Of a DNA stretch of 44,059 bases, positions 9,903-16,935 are shown piece after piece; positions within the stretch are counted from its first letter, which is position 1; each line of letters opens with the position of its first letter. The stretch covers positions 1 through 44,059 of the forward strand of contig CANHIJ010000019.1 of the NCBI GenBank assembly GCA_947460575.1, given 5' to 3'. A model generated the notes under the pieces. The model had not been told where the DNA came from, made no database searches, and saw only the letters and a program-made list of their open reading frames with translations. Position numbers and translations under genes: made by a program. Source of the stretch: Verrucomicrobiales bacterium. GTDB lineage: Bacteria; Verrucomicrobiota; Verrucomicrobiia; Verrucomicrobiales; V1-33.

Positions 9903-10612
9903 ATAGTTTGAAAAATTTCGTTCTCATCCTGGGAAGCTGTTTTGTTGTCCCAACCTATTGCATGGTGGCTCGTCCCTATGCGGCAGAGCGCAACCGGCAA
10001 ACCGTCCGCTACGTCATGGAAGACCCCGGTAGCGGGAAACCCTTTGATGACGGGGCCCTCAAGGGTCTGAGTTACCCGTCTGCTTTCCCAGGTGACCGCA
10101 AGCGCGGTGAATTAGTGTACGCCCGCGAGGGATGCGTGCAATGTCACACCCAGTTGATTCGCCCTGATTACGCAGGAATTGATCAGTTCAAGAAGGGATG
10201 GGGCCGGGACCAAGAGGGCAAAACGGTAGTTCCCACTCGGCAGACCGTCATGTGGGATTACTTACACGAAGACTTCGCCATGCTCGGCCAGCGCCGGGTT
10301 GGCCCTGATTTGGCCAATGCTGGTTATCGGTTCCAAGACAAACTGAACGATCTTTACCTTTATCTGTATGCCCCCCGGGCCCGCAAGGCGTGGTCCAGCA
10401 GTCCTGGCTACAAGCATCTCTTCATCACCCGGCCCAAAGAGGGCGCGGGATCCGACCTGGCGCTAAAACTTCCTCCCAATTTGGCACCCGCCGAGGGCTT
10501 GGAAGTCGTTCCTACTAGTGAAGCGCGCGCCCTGGCTGACTATGTCCTCGGCTTAAAGCGGGACCAACCTCTTCCCGTATCGATCACCGGAGCTAAACCG
10601 GAATCCAAGTAA
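9899..10612 (+). CDS. CcoO-like monoheme cytochrome c, partner of the CcoN-like protein
   Basis: A 237-residue protein with an N-terminal membrane helix (residues 5-24) and a CcoO-type heme motif CVQCHTQLIRP at residues 79-89, where the LIRP extension is diagnostic for CcoO/FixO. RVGPDLANAG corresponds to the RTGPDLARVG block of CcoO. The axial methionine of the usual SxMPxY motif is replaced: here the segment reads SSSPGYKHLF with Ser168 at the Met position. The heme may therefore be five-coordinate or use another ligand. The start overlaps the stop of the CcoN-like gene by ATGA. It is followed after 15 bases by another cytochrome c. Confidence 0.87.
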   Translation: MNSLKNFVLILGSCFVVPTYCMVARPYAAERNRQTVRYVMEDPGSGKPFDDGALKGLSYPSAFPGDRKRGELVYAREGCVQCHTQLIRPDYAGIDQFKKGWGRDQEGKTVVPTRQTVMWDYLHEDFAMLGQRRVGPDLANAGYRFQDKLNDLYLYLYAPRARKAWSSSPGYKHLFITRPKEGAGSDLALKLPPNLAPAEGLEVVPTSEARALADYVLGLKRDQPLPVSITGAKPESK

Positions 10613-10627
10613 TCGCCCCCCGCTGTC

Positions 10628-11491
10628 ATGTCTTCCGATTCTTCAGAAACTACTCCATCAAACACTCCTCTGGGCGTTGCCGTTGAAGGTCTAGTGCTCC
10701 GCTCAGATGCTTTCGATACCCCCGTAGATGGGGGTGATCCGGCTCCGGTGATGCATTCCGTGGCCCACGCGCACTCGGCGGTTCGCCGGGAAAAAAATGA
10801 TGTGGCCCTGACCCCTGTCCTACGGAGCATTCCCTTGTGGGCGTTAATTCCTATTATTGTCATCGGGATAGCGGCGGGCGCTTATCTTGGGCCCAACTTT
10901 GCGCTGGGGCCGAATCTTAAGGGGTACTTTGGCCCACTCGAACTGCCAGAGGGCGAAGCATCGGCTGGCGCGGCCCTGGATGAATATGATCCCAAGGTTT
11001 GGTTAGCCAAAGGTAAAGGCGAATTTGCCACGGTGTGCGCGAGCTGCCACCAGGGAACTGGCGAAGGTGTTCCCGGTCTTTATCCCCCTCTCAAGAACTC
11101 TGAATGGGTCATCAACGGAGAGGAGCGGGTGATTTCCATCCTCCTGCACGGCATCGCGGGCCAGCTTGAAGTATTGGGTAAAACCTATAACGGCGCCATG
11201 CCGGCTCAGGGGGCGGTAAAAAACAATAAAGCCCTCGCCCAATTGGCTTCCTATGTCCGCAACGAATGGGGCAACAAGGCCTCGCTGATTTACGACGATC
11301 AGGTGGTCGAGTTGCGCAAGCGTCTTTCCACGCGCACGGGCCCCTACACGGCTGCTGAGCTTGCCGCGATTCCTCAGGATGCCAATTTACCTCCTTCCAA
11401 GCACGGCGGTCCCCCCGCACCGGCGGCCCCCGCGCTGGCCCCCGCTGCGGCCGCTCCGTCGGCCTCTCCAGCTCCCGCTGGCCCCAAATAA
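10628..11491 (+). CDS. Membrane-anchored monoheme cytochrome c with Ala/Pro-rich tail
   Basis: A 287-residue protein: hydrophilic N-terminus, one transmembrane helix near residues 66-90 (LWALIPIIVIGIAAGAYLG), then a class I cytochrome c domain with CASCH at residues 137-141 and a likely axial Met in NGAMPAQG. The last 45 residues are mostly Ala and Pro (from PPAPAAPA), a flexible linker-like tail. It sits between the CcoO-like gene and ctaD. Its place suggests an electron shuttle between ACIII, or the CcoN/CcoO-like module, and CuA of the oxidase, replacing the cytochrome domain that caa3 oxidases carry fused to subunit II. It could also be a CcoP counterpart, but CcoP has two hemes. Confidence 0.88.
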   Translation: MSSDSSETTPSNTPLGVAVEGLVLRSDAFDTPVDGGDPAPVMHSVAHAHSAVRREKNDVALTPVLRSIPLWALIPIIVIGIAAGAYLGPNFALGPNLKGYFGPLELPEGEASAGAALDEYDPKVWLAKGKGEFATVCASCHQGTGEGVPGLYPPLKNSEWVINGEERVISILLHGIAGQLEVLGKTYNGAMPAQGAVKNNKALAQLASYVRNEWGNKASLIYDDQVVELRKRLSTRTGPYTAAELAAIPQDANLPPSKHGGPPAPAAPALAPAAAAPSASPAPAGPK

Positions 11492-11541
11492 TCCCTCACT
11501 CGCGCCCTAAATCCCCCCAACCCTACTTTACGGAAACCACC
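11492..11541 (+). promoter_or_regulatory. SD-less leader of ctaD
   Basis: The 50-base spacer before ctaD is C-rich (ATCCCTCACTCGCGCCC, then CCCCCCAACCCTAC) and ends in ACGGAAACCACC just before the ATG. No purine-rich ribosome binding site is present at the usual 5-9 base distance. It is another case of the leader type common in this operon. Confidence 0.4.
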
Positions 11542-13437
11542 ATGGACGCCACCCTTCCTACTAAGCACGACGATCACTCTCAGGATCACGGCCACCACGA
11601 TGCCCATCACGGCGAGCACAAGATTTCCTTTTTGCACAAATATGTTTTTTCGACCGATCACAAAATGATCGGGGTGCAGTATGGTTTCAGCGGCCTGCTT
11701 TTTTTGGCGCTGGGCTTTTTGTTGATGTTGGTGATGCGGTGGAGCATCGCCCATCCCGGTGTGCCTTTGCCTGCTTCGTTGGCATGGATCGTAAATCTTT
11801 TTGGTGACGACTTTGTCTCCCGCTGGGCGCCGGACGGGAAGGTCTCCGGTTCGCTCTACAATATGTTCGGCGCGATGCACGGGACTATTATGGTTTTCTT
11901 TGGGGTGGTACCTCTCGGATTCGCGGCGTTTGTTAATTTCGTGACTCCGCTCCAGGTGGGTGCCCCCGACATGGCTTTTCCAAAGCTGAACATGTGGAGC
12001 TTCTGGCTATTTTTTGTAAGCGGCGTTTTCATGGTGGCAAGCTTTTTCCTTCCGACCGGGGCCGCTCAGGCGGGTTGGACCAACTATTCTCCTCTGGCGG
12101 CCACCATTCAGGCCAACTCGGACTCGCACTTCTGGACTGGCCAAACGCAGTGGCTTTTTGCGATGGTGTTCAACATTAGCGCCTCGCTGCTCGGGGCGGT
12201 CAACGTACTGACTACGGTTATCAATTTGCGTGCGAAGGGCCTGACCTGGATGCGGCTTCCCTTTTTCACCTGGGCCATGTTCGTAATCGCCTTCCTCTTG
12301 TTGTTGGCCTTCCCTCCTCTAGAAGTCGCCGCCTTGATGCAGCTCTCTGACCAGATGTTCGGTTCGAGCTTTTTCCTTCCGACTGGTCTTTACACTAAAG
12401 AAGCCGGTCTCCTCAACGTCAGCGGCGGGGGCCATCCCGTGCTCTTCCAGCACTTGTTCTGGTTCTTGGCTCACCCTGAGGTCTATGTGCTTCTCCTTCC
12501 CGCGATTGCTATCGTCGCCGAAGTCATTCCGTGCAACACCCGCAAACCGCTCTGGGGCTACAAGTCGATGGTTTACGGGGTGCTCACCTTGGCCTTCTTG
12601 TCTTTCATCGTGTGGGCTCACCACATGTACTTGACCGGCATGGGCAGCGTGGTCGCTACTTTCTTTCAGTTCACCACCGTGCTCATCTCTGTTCCCTCCG
12701 TTATTTTGCTCACTTGCTTGATGATCTCCCTTTGGGGTGGGTCCATTCGCTTTCCGGTGCCAATGCTCTTTGCTACGGCATTTCTTCCGATGTTTGGCAT
12801 TGGCGGCCTGACCGGGCTTCCGCTGGCCTTTACCTTCATTGACCTCTACCTGCACGACACTTACTACGTTATCGCTCACTTCCACTACATCGTGGCGCCC
12901 GGAGTCATCTTTGGATTATTTGCCGGCATCTACCATTGGTTCCCCAAGGTCACTGGGCGCATGATGGGAACCCGTTTGGGACACCTCCACTTCTGGCCTT
13001 CGTTGATCGCCATGAACGTCCTCTTCGCTCCGATGTTCGTTCAGGGTATGGCTGGGTTCCACCGGCGCTGGTTTGACGGCGGCAAGGTATTTGAAATGAC
13101 CAGTCACAAATACTTTTATCTAAACGAAATCATCTCCTGGGGAGCCTGGGGCTTGGGCATTGCTCAACTTCCTTTCATCTTCAACTTCTTCTACAGCGCT
13201 TTTGCTGGCAAGAAGGTCACTTCCGACAACCCTTGGAACGCCACGACGCTGGAGTGGAATACACCGACGCCACCACCCCACGGAAACTTCTTGACCGAAC
13301 AGGTCGTTTACCGCGGGCCCTACGAGTATAGCGTTCCCGGCGCCGATGCCGACTTTTCCCCGCAGTGGGAACCACTCACGGACAAGGAAAAGGCTGCTAG
13401 TCTCGCCGACTCCAAGTCAGGGCTCACTATTCACTGA
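11542..13437 (+). CDS. ctaD: Cytochrome c oxidase subunit I (A-type) with K-channel lysine replaced
   Basis: A 631-residue heme-copper oxidase core. Heme a ligands are H113 (AMHG) and H448. CuB ligands are H311, H360 and H361. The heme a3 ligand is H446 (AHFHY). The His-Tyr cross-link motif HPEVY is intact. D-channel residues are in place: D143 in GAPDMAF, N150, and E313. At the K-channel position the family has VPTGIK, but here the segment is VPSVIL, so Leu389 replaces the lysine. The N-terminus is His-rich (nine His among residues 9-26). It is the catalytic oxygen-reducing, proton-pumping subunit. Unlike usual operons, subunit II is encoded at the end of the cluster, four genes downstream. 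Confidence 0.95.
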   Translation: MDATLPTKHDDHSQDHGHHDAHHGEHKISFLHKYVFSTDHKMIGVQYGFSGLLFLALGFLLMLVMRWSIAHPGVPLPASLAWIVNLFGDDFVSRWAPDGKVSGSLYNMFGAMHGTIMVFFGVVPLGFAAFVNFVTPLQVGAPDMAFPKLNMWSFWLFFVSGVFMVASFFLPTGAAQAGWTNYSPLAATIQANSDSHFWTGQTQWLFAMVFNISASLLGAVNVLTTVINLRAKGLTWMRLPFFTWAMFVIAFLLLLAFPPLEVAALMQLSDQMFGSSFFLPTGLYTKEAGLLNVSGGGHPVLFQHLFWFLAHPEVYVLLLPAIAIVAEVIPCNTRKPLWGYKSMVYGVLTLAFLSFIVWAHHMYLTGMGSVVATFFQFTTVLISVPSVILLTCLMISLWGGSIRFPVPMLFATAFLPMFGIGGLTGLPLAFTFIDLYLHDTYYVIAHFHYIVAPGVIFGLFAGIYHWFPKVTGRMMGTRLGHLHFWPSLIAMNVLFAPMFVQGMAGFHRRWFDGGKVFEMTSHKYFYLNEIISWGAWGLGIAQLPFIFNFFYSAFAGKKVTSDNPWNATTLEWNTPTPPPHGNFLTEQVVYRGPYEYSVPGADADFSPQWEPLTDKEKAASLADSKSGLTIH

Positions 13438-13481
13438 TTACGGCCTTCGGCCCCTCGTCCATTTCTTTACCGCACTTTCCG

Positions 13482-15026
13482 ATGGAGATTCCCTACACCG
13501 TCACCGCCCGGCCTGACACTGGTCTTTATAATGCCAAGGTTGGCATTTGGCTTTTTCTTGCCTCCGAAGTCATGCTTTTTGGGGGGTTGTTCTCCTCCTA
13601 CGTTTTCCTGCGCATCGGGGCCGATTTTCCCTGGCCCCGCCATGAATTGCACGTCTTGCCCGGCTTCATCAACACTATGGTACTCATTGTGTCCTCGGTT
13701 TCCGTGGTCGCTGCGTGGGCCGCACTCAAGGCGCGGCGCTACGGATGGTACCAAGTGAACATGGCTGTCACATTGCTGTGCGCCCTCGGATTCATGTGCA
13801 TTAAGGGCACCGAATACTGGGGCAAATTTCACCACTACTCGGTCATTTTACAGGACGGCACTGTTATCGACGGCCATCCCGGCCACGCCAACGAGTCGCA
13901 CCATGGGGATGCGATCGCCTTTGGCGAGGTTAAGGAAATTAGCGTCAATTTAGCCAAAAGCACTGCTGGCTTTCTGAAGCACCGCAGGGTCTCCACCGGG
14001 CCTGACAAACCCTTTGCTGGCGTCCCGGCGGACCAAGCGGTCACCGTCCACCCCCCATCTGGTGCCGATGTTATGCTGACTCAGGATTGGTTGAAGGGAC
14101 TCAAGCGCGCCTATCGCGATATTGAAAACTTGCGCGCTGAGGCCAGTACCATGCAGGCTCGCATCGATGCCCCGAAGGCCAAGGTGGACGACATGAAGCG
14201 CGCTGAGACGGGCAATTACCCCGTGCCCTACGACGCGATAAAGGCGGCCGCTCTGCTTGCCGAGCACGAGTCGATGAAAGCCTCCTCTGCGGGCAAATTG
14301 GCTCAGTTGGGTGAAGAAATCAAAAAACTCGAAGCTGCCAATCCCAACGCTGTCGCCGCCACCTTGAAGCTGCAAGTCGTCGGTCAACCCTTGACTTTCG
14401 TACTCGACGAGCGCGCTTTCGCCAAATACAACGCCGGCGAGTTGATTTTCCGGGACGACGTTGTCCTCACCGGCAAAGTCATGGGAGACGCCATTCCGTT
14501 TAACGCCGACCTCATTGATCTGCGCCAGGTCAAGGATCCAGAGAAGTCCCTGGTTTGGAAGTATTACCCGCAATTGAAGGAGCCTTTCTTTGAACACAAG
14601 AAGGAGCAGACCAAACATTTCGTGGACAAGCATCCCGGTCACAAAGCCGACTTCGAAGCTAGCCCGGATTGGCAACATGAGGCCTTGCGCGTTGAGGTCG
14701 TGGAACTCCTGCCTGGCGAGGCGGGGAAGGCTCTCGCCGAAGACCCGGCCAAGGCCGTGGAAATTGAGCGCAGCGACAAACGTTTCTACACCAATTTTTC
14801 ACCAAGCCGCAGCCCTTACTATGCGATTTATTTTCTCATGACCGGGTTACACGGCCTTCACGTGGTGGGCGGCGCCCTGGTTCTGGGCTACTTCCTTTTT
14901 ACCGGGCGCAAGATGTACCTGCGCAACCCGGAACACCTCGCCAATCGCGTTGAAGTCGGCGGCCTTTTTTGGCACTTTGTCGACTTGGTTTGGATCTTCC
15001 TTTTCCCTGTTTTTTACCTGCTCTAA
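13482..15026 (+). CDS. ctaE: Cytochrome c oxidase subunit III with a large soluble insertion
   Basis: A 514-residue protein, more than twice the usual length of about 200. Residues 1-120 and about 432-514 together form a normal subunit III: an early FLASEVMLFGGLFSSYVFLR helix, EYWGKFHHYS, then FLMTGLHGLHVVGG and the final WHFVDLVWIFLFP. Between them (about bases 13842-14777) lies an insertion of about 310 hydrophilic residues with heptad-like stretches (for example LKGLKRAYRDIENLRAEA and LAQLGEEIKKLEAA). The frame is continuous. The insertion falls in the loop after the conserved KFHH motif, so the membrane fold should be kept. Starts at ATG 13482 after a pyrimidine-rich leader. Confidence 0.92.
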   Translation: MEIPYTVTARPDTGLYNAKVGIWLFLASEVMLFGGLFSSYVFLRIGADFPWPRHELHVLPGFINTMVLIVSSVSVVAAWAALKARRYGWYQVNMAVTLLCALGFMCIKGTEYWGKFHHYSVILQDGTVIDGHPGHANESHHGDAIAFGEVKEISVNLAKSTAGFLKHRRVSTGPDKPFAGVPADQAVTVHPPSGADVMLTQDWLKGLKRAYRDIENLRAEASTMQARIDAPKAKVDDMKRAETGNYPVPYDAIKAAALLAEHESMKASSAGKLAQLGEEIKKLEAANPNAVAATLKLQVVGQPLTFVLDERAFAKYNAGELIFRDDVVLTGKVMGDAIPFNADLIDLRQVKDPEKSLVWKYYPQLKEPFFEHKKEQTKHFVDKHPGHKADFEASPDWQHEALRVEVVELLPGEAGKALAEDPAKAVEIERSDKRFYTNFSPSRSPYYAIYFLMTGLHGLHVVGGALVLGYFLFTGRKMYLRNPEHLANRVEVGGLFWHFVDLVWIFLFPVFYLL

Positions 15027-15041
15027 ACGCCCGCCGCTCCC

Positions 15042-15392
15042 ATGGATCACTCCCCTGAAACTCCTTCCGCCGACGACTCTCACGGAGCGCCGATCGACTT
15101 CGCCAAGGCCATCCGTTCTTACATTCGGATCGGACTAGTGCTCATCGCCTTCACGGGCATCACTTGGGGTGTGGCCCTGATTGACTTCGGCAGCCATGCG
15201 CTCAACATAGGCATCGGCCTCGCCATCGCTACCTTCAAAGTTTCTTTGGTAAGCCTGATTTTCATGCACTTGAACCATGAGCGCGGGTTGGTTTATAAGG
15301 TTCTGCTTTTCACGGTCATTTTCGGAGCGGCCATGATGTTCCTGTTCGTTTTAGCTTTCATGGATCCCATCAAAGCCGCGGTTGTTGGCTAG
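15042..15392 (+). CDS. ctaF: Cytochrome c oxidase subunit IV (prokaryotic COX4-like)
   Basis: A 116-residue protein with three predicted membrane helices: residues about 27-45, 53-75 and 82-105. The middle helix carries LAIATFKVSLVSLIFMHLNHE, the signature of the prokaryotic subunit IV family (CtaF/CyoD-like). It starts 15 bases after ctaE. It is a small accessory subunit that stabilises the oxidase; no cofactor is bound. Confidence 0.88.
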   Translation: MDHSPETPSADDSHGAPIDFAKAIRSYIRIGLVLIAFTGITWGVALIDFGSHALNIGIGLAIATFKVSLVSLIFMHLNHERGLVYKVLLFTVIFGAAMMFLFVLAFMDPIKAAVVG

Positions 15393-15415
15393 TCGATTTC
15401 AAACTCTCCTCACCT

Positions 15416-15622
15416 ATGTCGCTAAAAACCTTTCACCTGTTTTTTCTGGTCATCGCGGTCCTATTTGATTTCGGTTTTGCGGCTTTCGCTTTTTATGGGC
15501 CGGAGAGCGAGATCACCAAGGAACTTCGCCCGCTGGGTGTGGGGAGCGGCATTTTTGGTCTGGCCTTAATTGCCTATGGCGTCTGGTTCCAAGTGAAAAA
15601 AGCCCCAACCATTATTGTCTAA
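15416..15622 (+). CDS. Small two-helix membrane protein of the oxidase cluster
   Basis: A 68-residue protein with two hydrophobic helices (about residues 5-25 and 42-60) joined by a charged loop PESEITKELRP. No known motif is visible. It lies 23 bases after ctaF, and its stop overlaps the next start as TAATG, so translation of the two tiny genes is coupled. It is probably an oxidase accessory subunit or assembly factor; I do not recognise the family. Confidence 0.7.
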   Translation: MSLKTFHLFFLVIAVLFDFGFAAFAFYGPESEITKELRPLGVGSGIFGLALIAYGVWFQVKKAPTIIV

Positions 15623-15846
15623 TGTACGCTTTTTCGCTGCTCTTCACGCCTCTCGCCTGCGCCACCTGCATCGGCCAAGATGGCCAAGTGACCACTCTGG
15701 CGGCCAACGGGGCCGTCTATGTGATGTTTGTCAGCTTGGCGGCGGTTTTTATTTGTATTGCGGCGGTGGCACTATCATTTGCCCGTCGGGCGAAGCGCTA
15801 CGCGGCCGCCCAAGTTGCCGCTGGAGCAATCGACCCAACTCTTTAA
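15622..15846 (+). CDS. Small membrane protein with an N-terminal CxxC motif
   Basis: A 74-residue protein. A short hydrophobic N-terminus ends in CATC at residues 13-16, then a polar segment, then one transmembrane helix (about residues 30-54) and a basic tail (RRAKRY). The N-terminal part could be a signal segment placing the CxxC on the periplasmic side. Its start overlaps the stop of the preceding gene (TAATG). It sits immediately before the gene for the CuA subunit. A role in copper delivery or disulfide chemistry for CuA is possible, but this is inference from the motif and position alone. Confidence 0.68.
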   Translation: MYAFSLLFTPLACATCIGQDGQVTTLAANGAVYVMFVSLAAVFICIAAVALSFARRAKRYAAAQVAAGAIDPTL

Positions 15847-15877
15847 TTTACCCTTCCACTACCCCCCCTCTTTTACT

Positions 15878-16735
15878 ATGGGTTATTTGAATAAACTATT
15901 TGGCCTTTCCGAGGTCCATTCCGAGCACGGACAGATGGTCGACCACATGTTGGAGATCGTCCACTGGTTCATGTTGCTGCTCTTTGTGGGGTGGTCCATT
16001 TTTTTGGTAATCACGATTTGGCGCGGATACCACAAGCGCAATCCGAAGGCCAACTACCATGGGGTGCAAAGCCACGCCTCCAGCCACCTGGAGATCGGGG
16101 TGATTATTACCGAGGTTATTTTGCTGCTGGGGTTTGCCTTTCCCTTGTGGGCCAACCGGGTTGACCAATTTCCGGATCCCGACGTTCGCGTCAATGCTTG
16201 GGCTGAGCAGTTTGCCTGGAACTTTCAATACCCTGGGGCCGACAACAAATTTGGCACTACGAATCGCTTTCTGATCAGCAATCAGAATCCCGTGGGCATT
16301 GATCCGGAGGACCCCAATGGCATGGACGACGTGGTCACCGGTTCCCTGGTGTTGCCGAACCGCAAGAAGATTGAAATCAACGTCACCTCGAAAGATGTGA
16401 TTCACAACCTTGCTTTGCCCACGATGCGGATTGCCCAGGATGCGGACCCAGGGAAGTTTTCTCGGATGTGGTTTGTCCCTACCAAAGCTGGAAAGTCCGA
16501 GATCATCTGCGGTCAGCTCTGCGGGGCGGTTCACGGCAACATGCGTTCGGAGCTTGAGGTTGTGGCCGACACTAAAAAATTCGATGCCTGGTTGAGCGAG
16601 CAGAATGCTTTCAAGGATTCGCCCATCGGCCAGAAGGCCATGGAAAAGTTCCAGGCGGCGGCGCCTGCTGCGGCCAGTCCGCTTCCCGCCGCAGAGCCGG
16701 TCGCCGCGCCGACAGCGCCAGCTTCGGCGAAGTAG
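15878..16735 (+). CDS. ctaC: Cytochrome c oxidase subunit II with CuA site
   Basis: A 285-residue protein: two membrane helices (about residues 28-48 and 68-90) and a periplasmic cupredoxin domain. CuA ligands are visible as His in DVIHNLALP and in CGQLCGAVHGNM (Cys, Cys, His, Met, with Gln at the position whose backbone carbonyl binds copper). The tail is Ala/Pro-rich and contains no CxxCH, so heme c is not fused as in caa3 enzymes. The ATG at 15878 gives the natural N-terminus MGYLNKLFG; the open frame extends further upstream but only across the neighbouring gene. It receives electrons from cytochrome c. Being encoded last in the oxidase set is unusual. Confidence 0.93.
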   Translation: MGYLNKLFGLSEVHSEHGQMVDHMLEIVHWFMLLLFVGWSIFLVITIWRGYHKRNPKANYHGVQSHASSHLEIGVIITEVILLLGFAFPLWANRVDQFPDPDVRVNAWAEQFAWNFQYPGADNKFGTTNRFLISNQNPVGIDPEDPNGMDDVVTGSLVLPNRKKIEINVTSKDVIHNLALPTMRIAQDADPGKFSRMWFVPTKAGKSEIICGQLCGAVHGNMRSELEVVADTKKFDAWLSEQNAFKDSPIGQKAMEKFQAAAPAAASPLPAAEPVAAPTAPASAK

Positions 16736-16748
16736 GGTCGATGTCAGT

Positions 16749-16779
16749 GGGCCCGCGGCACCGTGGAGGCCCTAATTTT
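16749..16779 (+). terminator. Possible weak terminator after ctaC
   Basis: Shortly after the ctaC stop, GGGCC at 16749 pairs with GGCCC at 16768, with partial pairing inside the loop, and the stem is followed by TAATTTTC. The stem is short and the T run brief. It lies at the start of the 200-base spacer before ctaA, so it may separate the structural operon from the biogenesis genes. Confidence 0.3.
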
Positions 16780-16935
16780 CGAGGTGCCTTTGGTCATTTT
16801 AGTGGCTTCCATGTCCAACTAGAGTCGTAGTTGCGTTGTGCGGTTCTCTATGCGGCGCGCCTTTCACGGTGCATTCTACCGCTTTTCTGTACATCGCGCT
16901 TCCCCGGGAGCGCATCCTCTCATGTCTGCTCTCCT

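Noticed and set aside
15728..15877. Earlier start for oxidase subunit II
   Set aside because: The extra 50 codons overlap the small CxxC protein in another frame and encode no helix; ATG 15878 gives the usual N-terminus.
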